Origin: Lachnospiraceae bacterium UBA1683
GTDB lineage: Bacteria; Bacillota; Clostridia; Lachnospirales; Lachnospiraceae
Direction: 5' to 3'
DNA: 45,213 nucleotides
Assembly: GCA_002320245.1 (NCBI GenBank)
Contig: DCKD01000018.1
Coordinates: 1-45,213, forward strand
A model generated the notes under the pieces. It saw only the letters and a list, made by a program, of their open reading frames with translations. It was not told the origin of the DNA and did not search any database. Below are positions 8,253 through 15,022 of the stretch, piece after piece (the first letter of the stretch is position 1; every line of letters begins with the position of its first letter). Both the position numbers and the translations under genes were made by a program.

Positions 8253-9348
8253 TAAGACTATCGGCACTTGCAGATATGTCTACAACTTCTACCTTTCTTA
8301 TAATAAGGAACTTCACGAAAATGGCGAAAAATTTATGAGCGGCAAAAGTTTTAGTGTCTGGCTTAACAATGAGTATCTTCCTAATCATCCTGAGTATCAG
8401 TGGATTAAGGAAGTGAGTTCTAAATCGGTAAAGAAATCTATTGAAGATGGATGTGCTGCTTTTACGAAGTTCTTCAAGCGTCAAAGTGGTTTTCCTAAGT
8501 ACAAAAAGAAAGAAAAATCCGATGTAAAGATGTATTTTGTAAAGAATAATCCAAAAGATTGTGCCTGCGAAAGACACCGAATCAGTATTCCGACTTTAGG
8601 ATGGGTAAGACTAAAAGAAAAAGGTTATATCCCAACGACTAAAGATGGATGGAAAATTAAAAGCGGTACAATTTCTATCAAAGCGGGAAGATATTATGTG
8701 TCTGTCCTTGTGGAAGTGCCCGATAATAAAATTAATAATAATAGTAATAAGGGAATTGGCATTGATTTGGGGCTAAAAGACTTTGCGATTGTTTCAAACG
8801 GCAAAACCTACAAGAACGTCAATAAGTCAGAAAGGTTAAAGAAACTGGAAAGACAATTACGCAGAGAGCAAAGAAGTCTCTCCCGTAAATATGAAAATTT
8901 AAAGAAAGGAGAAGTCACTCAAAGAGTAAATATACAAAAACAAAAGCTTAAAGTGCAGAAACTTCATCATAAGATTGATAATATCCGTACTGATTACATT
9001 AATAAGACAATAGCCGAGATAGTGAAAACCAAGCCATCTTACATAACTATTGAAGATTTAAATGTGTCAGGTATGATGAAGAACAGGCATCTTTCAAAAG
9101 CCGTTGCGTCACAAAAGTTCTATGAGTTTAGAACAAAGTTAAAATCTAAATGTGATGATAATGGTATTGAACTTAGAGTGGTAGACAGATGGTATCCATC
9201 TTCAAAACTGTGTCACCGCTGTGGTTGCATTAAGAAAGATTTAAAACTTTCAGATAGAATTTACAGATGTGGATGCGGTTACATTGAAGACAGAGATTTC
9301 AATGCTGCACTAAATCTAAGAGATGCTATGACTTACGAAATTGCATAA
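8185..9348 (+). CDS. tnpB: TnpB RNA-guided nuclease
   Basis: TnpB proteins are RNA-guided DNA endonucleases, relatives of Cas12, encoded by IS200/IS605 and IS607 elements. This 387-residue copy starts ATG 8185 behind GAAGGAG. The RuvC-like triad looks intact: GIDLG (Asp194), TIEDLN (Glu290) and DRDFNAALN (Asp371). A zinc ribbon CHRCG...CGCG sits at about 343-365. The basic N-terminal helical and OB-like parts are present, and the coiled region at about 215-270 is normal. Unlike tnpA there is no lesion, which hints at selection or a recent arrival. Confidence 0.92.
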   Translation: MRRLLKSFKTEINPTPEQKVKINKTIGTCRYVYNFYLSYNKELHENGEKFMSGKSFSVWLNNEYLPNHPEYQWIKEVSSKSVKKSIEDGCAAFTKFFKRQSGFPKYKKKEKSDVKMYFVKNNPKDCACERHRISIPTLGWVRLKEKGYIPTTKDGWKIKSGTISIKAGRYYVSVLVEVPDNKINNNSNKGIGIDLGLKDFAIVSNGKTYKNVNKSERLKKLERQLRREQRSLSRKYENLKKGEVTQRVNIQKQKLKVQKLHHKIDNIRTDYINKTIAEIVKTKPSYITIEDLNVSGMMKNRHLSKAVASQKFYEFRTKLKSKCDDNGIELRVVDRWYPSSKLCHRCGCIKKDLKLSDRIYRCGCGYIEDRDFNAALNLRDAMTYEIA

Positions 9349-9530
9349 TTAACGCAAACGTAGGTATGTACCGAAGGCTATTTCGGGAATTCACGACTGT
9401 GGAGTGTACAAGAACTTGTGAGTAGCGTATTGCTTGCAATCGCCAAAGCATACACTTTGAAGCAGTAAGAAATGTCCGTGAGGACTTCAATTTCTCGATG
9501 TGTTTGAGTATATTTAAACACATTTTGAGT
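9349..9530 (+). ncRNA. Probable omega RNA (reRNA) of TnpB at the element's right end
   Basis: Between the tnpB stop and the right end lies about 180 bases with no good frame. TnpB guide RNAs derive from exactly this place, overlapping the tnpB 3' end and running across the right end so that flanking DNA becomes the guide. The sequence has self-pairing segments (for example around 9415-9500: TGTCCGTGAGGACTTCA). If the end is near 9528, the guide would come from the start of the next gene. Placement is by family knowledge; boundaries are not resolved. Confidence 0.5.
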
Positions 9531-9537
9531 GGCAGAT

Positions 9538-9996
9538 ATGGGTAATAGTAAACCGAAGAATTGTTGCCACCCAGATTGTTTTCACTGTCCTTACAATGAT
9601 TGCATTTATGACCGGTTGGAGGTTGAGGATTTTTCCGAGACAAATGATAGAGATTATTGGATTTATGAGGATTCAACTGGTAAAAAGTTGCATCAATCAA
9701 AAGATAAGGACTATAGAAATGCTAGGAAGACCGCGTATAATCGTAAGGCTGGTAATCATAGGGACAGGCATGAATACAATCAAAAGTATTATGCTGAGCA
9801 TGGCAAAGAAATAAGAGAAAAGCGAAAGCAGAATTATGACACCAAGAAAAATACGGCTAAGTGTCGGAAATATAGAAAAAAGAATAAAGAACATGAAAAA
9901 GAACGTCAGAGAGAGTATTATCTGGCAAATCGTGAAAAGAAACAGGAATATGCAAGAAAGAGATATGAAATGATGAAGGGAGAGCTAAATGCTTGA
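9538..9996 (+). CDS. Cys-rich, highly charged helical protein
   Basis: The 152-residue protein begins at ATG 9538, right after the IS end; GTG 9529 is in frame too. The N-terminus has a cysteine/histidine cluster (CCHPDCFHCPYNDC), a likely metal site. Residues about 60-150 are a long Lys/Arg/Glu-rich helix with repeated KxxY and REKR-type units, suggesting nucleic-acid binding. It overlaps the next gene by 8 bases. Similar proteins occur in Clostridium-group phages, without known function as far as I know. The insertion may have replaced its natural promoter or ribosome site. Confidence 0.7.
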   Translation: MGNSKPKNCCHPDCFHCPYNDCIYDRLEVEDFSETNDRDYWIYEDSTGKKLHQSKDKDYRNARKTAYNRKAGNHRDRHEYNQKYYAEHGKEIREKRKQNYDTKKNTAKCRKYRKKNKEHEKERQREYYLANREKKQEYARKRYEMMKGELNA

Positions 9997-10318
9997 AATT
10001 AATGATTTTTGCAAAGAGGTAGGAGAAAACAATAAGGCACATGGATTCAGGGAAGTGAATACGAATCCAACGGATTTCGTGGCACTGATTCATAGTGAGG
10101 TTTCTGAGATTCTGGAAGAGTTTAGAAAAGGTAAAGGTGCTACAGAAACGTATCACAGAGAGGACGGAAAGCCGGAGGGAGTACCGACAGAGTTGGCAGA
10201 TGTGGTTATCAGATGTTTTGATATGGCTGATTACTATGGAATTAACTTGGAAGCAGCTATTTTGGAAAAGCATGAATTCAACAAGAGCAGACCGTATCTG
10301 CATGGAAAGAAGTTTTAG
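9989..10318 (+). CDS. MazG-like nucleotide pyrophosphohydrolase
   Basis: MazG-type enzymes hydrolyse NTPs to NMP and pyrophosphate, and phages use them to alter nucleotide pools or stress signalling. The 109-residue protein has the expected metal-binding layout: SEVSEILEEFRKGK near residue 33 (E-x3-E-type) and TELADVVIRCFDMADYYG near 75 (ExxD). Start ATG 9989 follows AAGGGAGAGC. It is translationally coupled to the preceding gene. Confidence 0.75.
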   Translation: MLEINDFCKEVGENNKAHGFREVNTNPTDFVALIHSEVSEILEEFRKGKGATETYHREDGKPEGVPTELADVVIRCFDMADYYGINLEAAILEKHEFNKSRPYLHGKKF

Positions 10319-10382
10319 AGAAAGCTAAAGAAAGGAGTCGGAACTCTGGCCAGAGTGAAGATGCATCGGTTCTTTCGCAAAA

Positions 10383-10478
10383 ATGGATAGAGAACAATTT
10401 ATAAAAACCTGTATCCAAAGCGGATATGCAAGTAAAACATCAGCAACCAGATATGCAGACAATTCCGGGAAGGTATAG
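10383..10478 (+). CDS. 31-residue fragment, likely truncated gene
   Basis: From ATG 10383 the frame encodes MDREQFIKTCIQSGYASK and 13 more residues, then TAG. It resembles the start of a longer helical phage protein that stops early. Upstream at 10343-10356 is a perfect 14-bp palindrome (ACTCTGGCCAGAGT) behind GAAAGGAG. Probably a remnant. Confidence 0.3.
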   Translation: MDREQFIKTCIQSGYASKTSATRYADNSGKV

Positions 10479-10489
10479 ATAACTGCTAT

Positions 10490-10624
10490 ATGGTTCATAA
10501 GCACGAACATCCCGGATATGAAGAGAATAGATGTGCGGGACTTCGTACTTTAAAAGGTGATGGAGAACCTTGTGAGATTTGTAAGAACTGTAAATTGTAT
10601 TACGCATTCGAAGAAGATGATTAG
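10490..10624 (+). CDS. Small Cys-rich (zinc-knuckle) protein
   Basis: From ATG 10490 the frame gives 44 residues with RCAGL and CEICKNCKLYY, a cysteine pattern common in tiny phage proteins of this host group. The frame is open upstream to about 10430, so it may once have been longer or fused to the fragment at 10383. No strong ribosome site. Function unknown. Confidence 0.45.
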   Translation: MVHKHEHPGYEENRCAGLRTLKGDGEPCEICKNCKLYYAFEEDD

Positions 10625-10642
10625 GGTTTAGTGGAGGATGAG

Positions 10643-10864
10643 ATGAAAAAATATAGATGTAAGAAGAGTTTTTCAGTAGAGAGTTATGATGAAGGTGGAT
10701 TCTTAATACCGAATAAGTATATGTTTGTAGACGTCGGAGATATCTATGAATTAGATGAATCTGGAAGAACCATTATTGGTGCAGAAATACATTTAGACGC
10801 TTCTGATGGTTCATGGTTAGAAATGTCAAGTGAATCATTACAAGAAATGTTTGAAGAGATTTAG
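10643..10864 (+). CDS. Small acidic phage protein
   Basis: The 73-residue protein starts ATG 10643 behind GTGGAGGATG; GTG 10631 is in frame but overlaps the ribosome site. It begins MKKYRCKKSFSVESYDEGGF and is beta-rich and acidic, like small SH3-like phage proteins. Its upstream junction TTTAGTGGAGG (10627-10637) recurs at 10860 and 11449. Confidence 0.65.
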   Translation: MKKYRCKKSFSVESYDEGGFLIPNKYMFVDVGDIYELDESGRTIIGAEIHLDASDGSWLEMSSESLQEMFEEI

Positions 10865-10877
10865 TGGAGGATGAGAC

Positions 10878-10973
10878 ATGAGTAGAGAAATATTATTCCG
10901 CGGAAAACGGGCAAATAACGGAGAAAATTGGAAACCGAAAACACAGATTAGCAATTTAGAGGAGGAGAAATAA
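10878..10973 (+). pseudogene. Truncated duplicate of the YopX-family gene start
   Basis: The first 17 codons (MSREILFRGKRANNGEN) match the start of the YopX gene at 11466, including the upstream TTTAGTGGAGG junction. Then the frame diverges and stops at 10971. This is a partial tandem duplicate; the GNAT gene now sits between the two copies. Confidence 0.7.
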
Positions 10974-11453
10974 ATGCTGATACCAGCGATTTTGAAAAAA
11001 GAGGAAATCTTACATGAATTTCAAAAGCTGCAATATACTGATGACCTGATGTATGAAGTCGGTTGTTGTGATAACTATATGCCAGATATAGCAGAAGAGC
11101 CATGTAAAGAAACGTATCAGTTTGCGATTGTTGATAGTAAAGATAAACTTGTCGGTTATGTTAGTTATAGCATTGACTGGTATTCTTCACAGGCGCATAG
11201 GTTCGGACTTATGTCTTTCGACAAAGGAAACCCTTTGATTGGGAGGGCATTATTCGAAATCATGGAGAATTTAATCAACAAATTAAAGCTACATCGAATT
11301 GAATGGTATATGGTTAGCGGGAATCCGGTTGAAAGGCATTATGATAAATTTTGCGAGAAGTATAATGGCAGAAAGATTGTGCTAAGGGATACATTTAAGG
11401 ATAGGCTTGGTGAATATCACGACAGTATCACTTATGAAATAATTAACATTTAG
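10974..11453 (+). CDS. GNAT-family acetyltransferase-like protein
   Basis: The 159-residue protein starts ATG 10974 behind GAGGAGGAGAAA. The middle contains the GNAT order of strands and helix: FAIVDSKDKLVGYVSYSID, then GKGNP-like FDKGNPLIGRALFEIMENLI, then LHRIEWYMVSGNPVERHYDKF. The Q/R-x-x-G-x-G acetyl-CoA loop is not canonical, so activity is uncertain. The substrate is unknown. It lies between two copies of the YopX gene start, as if inserted by recombination at that repeat. Confidence 0.6.
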   Translation: MLIPAILKKEEILHEFQKLQYTDDLMYEVGCCDNYMPDIAEEPCKETYQFAIVDSKDKLVGYVSYSIDWYSSQAHRFGLMSFDKGNPLIGRALFEIMENLINKLKLHRIEWYMVSGNPVERHYDKFCEKYNGRKIVLRDTFKDRLGEYHDSITYEIINI

Positions 11454-11465
11454 TGGAGGCAGGAC

Positions 11466-11957
11466 ATGAGTAGAGAAATATTATTCCGCGGAAAACGGAC
11501 AGATAACGGAGAATGGGTAGAAGGGTATTTTGTAAAAACAAAACTTGGAAAAGACACTTCTCCGAGTGATGTTGTTTTTGTTCCGTGGAAAAAAAATCGA
11601 AACGAGGAATGGGGATGGATAAAGGTAGACCCAGACACCTTATGCCAATACACAGGACTGACCGACAAGAACGGTAAGAAGATTTGGGAGGGTGATATTC
11701 TGCAAGGGCATGGAAATAAGAAAGATTTATCAAAGGTTGTTTTTGGAGAAATTGATGTAATTGAAGTTGAAAGTCTTGAAAAAATTGATACTGTGATTGG
11801 ATGGTATTACAAACCGCTAGAAACTGATGCGTTAAGCAAATACGAACCGTTCTGCTTACCGATGCCGTTGACAGACGAATATATCAATAGATGCGAATTT
11901 GAGGTTATCGGAAACATTTTCGACAATCCAGAGTTATTGGGGGTAGAGCATGAGTGA
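11466..11957 (+). CDS. YopX-family phage protein
   Basis: YopX proteins are common in Firmicute phages and have unknown function. The 163-residue protein has the diagnostic opening MSREILFRGKR, GEWVEGY, then LCQYTGLTDKNGKKIWEGDIL and the closing FEVIGNIFDNPELL. Start ATG 11466 follows TAGTGGAGG. It overlaps the next gene by 8 bases. Confidence 0.88.
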   Translation: MSREILFRGKRTDNGEWVEGYFVKTKLGKDTSPSDVVFVPWKKNRNEEWGWIKVDPDTLCQYTGLTDKNGKKIWEGDILQGHGNKKDLSKVVFGEIDVIEVESLEKIDTVIGWYYKPLETDALSKYEPFCLPMPLTDEYINRCEFEVIGNIFDNPELLGVEHE

Positions 11958-12156
11958 AAATACATTTTATAAGCCATTAACACCAAAATTTAGGGATGAA
12001 ATCATTTCGACTATAGATAAAAATATAACTGAACTAAATACCTGTCAGAACAATGCTTTTGTAAATATGCAAATAACAGGGCAGGTTGCTTTGAAAAATT
12101 TGTTTAGAAATCTTCCGGACGGATATCCAATTCCGATGGAAAGGAAGGCGAGGTAG
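11950..12156 (+). CDS. Small hypothetical protein
   Basis: The 68-residue protein starts ATG 11950 inside the YopX 3' end (GGGGTAGAGC upstream). It is polar and helical, with no motif I recognise. Confidence 0.55.
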   Translation: MSENTFYKPLTPKFRDEIISTIDKNITELNTCQNNAFVNMQITGQVALKNLFRNLPDGYPIPMERKAR

Positions 12157-12159
12157 AAC

Positions 12160-12489
12160 ATGGAATTGAGTAAAACAGTGGATAATCTAAGATTCATGGC
12201 AAATGAATTAAAAAGAGCACATGGTGAAAATCCAAATCATGAGACTCTGGTTAGAATCAGAACGCTTGAAAATGCAATAAAGGAACTAGAGGAAAGGTGG
12301 ATACCATGCAGTGAGCGGTTGCCGGATGAATCACTTAATAGCGTAATCGGCTGGGACGAATATAGAAAAAGATGTTGTTTTGTACAGTATTATTGCGGTA
12401 GATGGATTTTTGGAAATGATGTGGGTTCAGTAAAGATTACTGCATGGATGCCACTTCCAGAACCATATACAGAACAAACAAAGGGGTGA
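12160..12489 (+). CDS. DUF551-domain phage protein
   Basis: The 109-residue protein starts ATG 12160 behind AAGGCGAGG. It has an N-terminal coiled helix (about 1-45), then the DUF551 pattern: RWIPCSERLPDE, a short beta core with YCGRW, and ITAWMPLPEPY. DUF551 is widespread in phages and its function is unknown. Confidence 0.85.
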   Translation: MELSKTVDNLRFMANELKRAHGENPNHETLVRIRTLENAIKELEERWIPCSERLPDESLNSVIGWDEYRKRCCFVQYYCGRWIFGNDVGSVKITAWMPLPEPYTEQTKG

Positions 12490-12495
12490 GACAAC

Positions 12496-12624
12496 ATGAG
12501 ACGGAAACGACAGAACGAGCGGAAGCGGAAACAGAAGGCAGCCGTGATACGGCAGAAGAAAACCACGCATATGGCGGAGCGTAAGCCGGATGAAATTTTA
12601 AGGAGGAATTTTGAGGATGAATAA
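12496..12624 (+). CDS. 42-residue highly basic protein
   Basis: From ATG 12496 (AGGGGTGAG upstream) the frame encodes a Lys/Arg-rich peptide starting MRRKRQNERKRKQK. It overlaps the DUF4317 start by 8 bases and may couple its translation, or bind nucleic acid. Too short for the usual length filters. Confidence 0.5.
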   Translation: MRRKRQNERKRKQKAAVIRQKKTTHMAERKPDEILRRNFEDE

Positions 12625-13765
12625 GAAAGAAGTATTGGAAATTAGGAAACAATTTACACCTGCAAACTGCACAATTACACGTATCTGTGGTTGCTATGTA
12701 GACCATGAGAAAAATAAGAAGATGGAATCAAAGGATGCGTTCCTGTCACTGCCAGAGGAAGAAGCATTTAAGTATTTCGATATCTTCAAGAAAACATTAT
12801 CAGGCAGCATTGGAAAGAATCTGCTGAACATGGAATTTCCACTGGAGCAGGAGATGCCGGGCGGAACACAGGAATTTCTCTTAAAACTGCGGAGCAGCAA
12901 ATTGCAGAATGATGAATTGCTGGAAGAGTTTTACGATAAGGTCATTGAAAATTATGATTATCCGGAAAACTACTACATTGTGCTGATTCATGCAATGTAT
13001 GATATACCAGGAAAAGCATCAGATGGAATCGAGATGTATGATGCATCAGATAATGTGTACGAATACATACTGTGCAGTATCTGTCCGGTATCACTGGCAA
13101 AAGCCGGATTAAGTTATGACACGGATAAGAACAGGATGGCTGACAGAATCAGAGATTGGATTGTGGATAAACCGGATAAAGGATTTCTGTTTCCGGCATT
13201 CACCGACCGGAATACGGATATTCACGGAGTGATGTATTACACGAAGAAATCCGAAGACTTGCAGCCGGAATTGATAGAGCAGCTACTTGGTTCCGGAATG
13301 CCGATGTCAGCAGGAGAGCAGAAACATAACTTCATGATGCTAATTGAGGATGTGCTTGAAGAATATGCGGATTTCGACACGGTAAAAAATATTCATGAGA
13401 ATCTGAACGAGCTGATTGAAGAGTTCAAGGAAAATCCGGATCCAGTCACGGTTGACGCTGAAATGATTCAACGAATATTGAGAAATAGCGAAGTGAATGA
13501 GCAGCACATGGAAGCTTATCAAGATGCATATAACGACAATGTTGGAAAGAACAGGACGCTGCTTGCTGAGAATATTGCCGAGACGAAAGTCTTCAGTGTG
13601 AAAACACAGGATATCGATATAAAAGTAAATTCGGACAGAGCTGATTTGGTTGAAACTCGGGAGATTGATGGCAGACCTTGCATCGTAATTCCTGTTGATG
13701 ACCACATCGAAGTGAATGGAATGAGTGTTCGGACGCTGAAAAGAAAAGCTGCTGCGGAGAATTGA
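12617..13765 (+). CDS. DUF4317-family protein
   Basis: The 382-residue protein starts ATG 12617 (AAGGAGG at 12600; TTG 12611 is a less likely start). It has the family pattern: MNKKEVLEIRKQFTPANCTI, ICGCYVDHEKNK, then CSICPVSLAKAGLSYD and a long central domain. DUF4317 is usually met as a chromosomal protein in Clostridium-group bacteria, so a phage copy is notable. Function unknown. It ends the rightward accessory operon; a terminator lies 170 bases further. Confidence 0.8.
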   Translation: MNKKEVLEIRKQFTPANCTITRICGCYVDHEKNKKMESKDAFLSLPEEEAFKYFDIFKKTLSGSIGKNLLNMEFPLEQEMPGGTQEFLLKLRSSKLQNDELLEEFYDKVIENYDYPENYYIVLIHAMYDIPGKASDGIEMYDASDNVYEYILCSICPVSLAKAGLSYDTDKNRMADRIRDWIVDKPDKGFLFPAFTDRNTDIHGVMYYTKKSEDLQPELIEQLLGSGMPMSAGEQKHNFMMLIEDVLEEYADFDTVKNIHENLNELIEEFKENPDPVTVDAEMIQRILRNSEVNEQHMEAYQDAYNDNVGKNRTLLAENIAETKVFSVKTQDIDIKVNSDRADLVETREIDGRPCIVIPVDDHIEVNGMSVRTLKRKAAAEN

Positions 13766-13936
13766 CTGAGAAGAATGACTGCGGAGAAATATCTGAGCAT
13801 GAAGATTTCTGGATGGAAGAGAGAAATACCGGAAAACAACAATATAATTTCGAGATGCGCCTTGCGATTGCGGGGCGTATTTTGTTTGTCTTTGATTGAT
13901 AATTTGTCATAATATATTTACTCCTTTCGTTGGGGT

Positions 13937-13974
13937 GCCGTCGGTGAATCTTGCAGGATGTCCGGCGGCTTTTT
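13937..13974 (+). terminator. Rho-independent terminator after the accessory operon
   Basis: The stem GCCGTCGG / CCGGCGGC (one G-T pair) with a 17-base loop is followed by TTTTT. It separates the DUF4317 operon from the repressor region. The stretch 13766-13936 shows no convincing gene. Confidence 0.8.
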
Positions 13975-13997
13975 GTTTTCTGTTGTTAATGTTATTA

Positions 13998-14016
13998 TAT
14001 CACTTTTTAAAGTAAT
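13998..14016 (+). promoter_or_regulatory. Operator-like site 1
   Basis: TATCACTTTTTAAAGTAAT is the first of three near-identical copies of TATCACTTTTAAAG around the XRE gene at 14117. The core CTTTTAAAG is a palindrome. Likely repressor-binding site. Confidence 0.55.
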
Positions 14017-14027
14017 GTCAATACAAA

Positions 14028-14047
14028 ATATCACTTTTAAAGATAAT
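14028..14047 (+). promoter_or_regulatory. Operator-like site 2
   Basis: ATATCACTTTTAAAGATAAT lies 8 bases upstream of the -35 box of the promoter at 14055, a position fit for autoregulation by the adjacent XRE protein. Spacing to site 1 is 30 bases, close to three helical turns. Confidence 0.6.
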
Positions 14048-14054
14048 ATTTTAT

Positions 14055-14083
14055 TTGACTTCGAATGTCTAACGTATTATCAT
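14055..14083 (+). promoter_or_regulatory. Promoter of the XRE repressor gene
   Basis: TTGACT (14055), a 17-base spacer and TATCAT (14078) make a sigma-A-type promoter 34 bases before the ATG at 14117. Confidence 0.6.
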
Positions 14084-14116
14084 ATTTATATACGGAATGA
14101 AAGGAGAATAACGGAT

Positions 14117-14362
14117 ATGTTGCGATATAGGTTTAATGTTGCTGACGCTTTGGAGCGTGCCGGCATGAATATGTACCAGGCAAAGAAAAGCGGTGTTTTA
14201 AGCCAGAATACACTAAATAAAATAAAGAATGAGGATACAAGCATACAACTTGATTCGTTGAATAAAATATGCATGATTCTTGATATGCAGCCGAAAGATA
14301 TTATAGAATATGTACACGATGAAAAAGAAAAGGAAGATACACTAAAGAATTTCAAAAAGTAA
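14117..14362 (+). CDS. Small XRE-family transcriptional regulator (YozG/Cro-like)
   Basis: The 81-residue protein starts ATG 14117 behind AAAGGAG. It is a single helix-turn-helix domain: VADALERAGMNMYQAKKSG, LSQNTLNKIKNEDTSIQLDSLNKICMILD, PKDIIEYV. That is the layout of short XRE/Cro proteins. Three operator-like repeats surround the gene, two upstream and one starting at its stop codon, so it probably controls both itself and the replication gene that follows at 14441. Confidence 0.8.
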   Translation: MLRYRFNVADALERAGMNMYQAKKSGVLSQNTLNKIKNEDTSIQLDSLNKICMILDMQPKDIIEYVHDEKEKEDTLKNFKK

Positions 14363-14381
14363 TATCACTTTTAAAGATGAT
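14362..14381 (+). promoter_or_regulatory. Operator-like site 3
   Basis: ATATCACTTTTAAAGATGAT matches site 2 at 18 of 20 positions and starts at the stop codon of the XRE gene, ahead of the winged-helix gene. Confidence 0.55.
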
Positions 14382-14393
14382 TATATAAAGAAA

Positions 14394-14426
14394 GCAGCCG
14401 CCACGATGAGGACGTGAAACGGCTGC
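14394..14426 (+). promoter_or_regulatory. Nested hairpin in the leader of the winged-helix gene
   Basis: GCAGCCG (14394) pairs with CGGCTGC (14420), and inside it CACG pairs with CGTG. There is no U-tract, so it is not a simple terminator. It lies 14 bases before the start at 14441, where it could gate translation. Confidence 0.5.
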
Positions 14427-14440
14427 CATGAGGTATCTAC

Positions 14441-14767
14441 ATGAAGTACAATAACACATATTTTATACAACTTTCAAGAGCTATTTTCGAAGATAAATAT
14501 AAATCTATGTCAGTGAATGCAAAATGGCTTTATTGCGTACTTGTAGAGTTGGAGCATAAATATACCGGGAACGACAAGAGCTGGTTCTTCCGGACTGACG
14601 AAGAGCTGGCAGAAGATAGCGGTATGTCACTAAGAACAGTGCAAAGAGCGAAACAAGAGCTAAAAGATAGCGGGCTTGTAAATATTGGTTACGCTCATTA
14701 TATCGACAGCGAAACAGGAAAGAAGAGCAAGAAGAAGTTGACAACGTTTAGTATTTGCCGAAGATAA
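14441..14767 (+). CDS. Winged-helix replication protein (RepA_N/initiator-like)
   Basis: The 108-residue protein starts ATG 14441. It has the pattern of winged-helix replication proteins of phages and conjugative elements: FIQLSRAIFEDKYKSMSVNAKWLYCVLVELE, then FFRTDEELAEDSGMSLRTVQRAKQELKDSGLV. Repeats with a CCGCCAATATGGCGG core start 3 bases after its stop, like iterons next to their initiator gene. Related proteins are often longer, so TAA at 14765 may be an early stop. It could act with, or instead of, the organiser at 4640. Confidence 0.75.
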   Translation: MKYNNTYFIQLSRAIFEDKYKSMSVNAKWLYCVLVELEHKYTGNDKSWFFRTDEELAEDSGMSLRTVQRAKQELKDSGLVNIGYAHYIDSETGKKSKKKLTTFSICRR

Positions 14768-14990
14768 CATCTAACCGCCAATATGGCGGACTGTATCTAA
14801 CCGCCAAATATGCACCATATCAACGCGCCAATATGGCGGGCTTAATTAATAATTGGATTCTATAACTAAGAATTGGATTATAATAATAATTAAGACTAAT
14901 CTAAGTAAGATTTGTTACACACGAAAAAGATGTGTGTAACCCATAAGCAATAGCGCGTGCGCGTGAGTGCGTGTAAAATTAAAATACATC
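14768..14990 (+). other. Origin-like region: iterons, AT-rich stretch, inverted repeat
   Basis: Three related repeats occur at 14771, 14797 and 14821: two hold GCCAATATGGCGG in full and one is degenerate, each core nearly palindromic. About 75 bases of A/T follow (14841-14913, with AATTGGATT twice). Then comes a perfect 9-bp inverted repeat GTTACACAC / GTGTGTAAC (14914-14940) and an alternating GC/GT run at 14953-14974. This order (iterons, unwinding element, hairpin) is typical of an origin. The repeats might instead be the degenerate coding end of the upstream gene. No other gene was seen here. Confidence 0.55.
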
Positions 14991-14991
14991 A

Positions 14992-15020
14992 TTGACAGAA
15001 TAGAAAAAGTGTTGTAATGT
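14992..15020 (+). promoter_or_regulatory. Possible promoter after the origin-like region
   Basis: A perfect TTGACA (14992) is followed after 17 bases by TAATGT, a weak -10. It would drive the small frame at 15023 and the gene at 15193. Confidence 0.35.
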
Positions 15021-15022
15021 AA

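Larger units (their letters stand above)
7815..9530 (+). mobile_element. IS607-family element with dead tnpA and intact tnpB
   Basis: The order MerR-like HTH plus serine-recombinase C-terminus, then tnpB overlapping it by 68 bases, is the IS607 layout. The left end is the 57-bp stretch shared with 2086-2142. The subterminal sequence at 7855-7871 (TTAAATATGCTTAAA) is an imperfect inverted match of the right side at about 9504-9520 (TATATTTAAAC). GG dinucleotides flank both ends, as IS607 prefers. Exact ends are uncertain by about 15 bases. The catalytic part of the recombinase is deleted, so it cannot move by itself. Confidence 0.75.

Noticed and set aside
13775..13912. 45-codon frame starting MTAEKYLSMK after the DUF4317 gene
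   Set aside because: The start resembles small phage regulators, but the ribosome site is poor, the rest is not protein-like, and a terminator follows directly.
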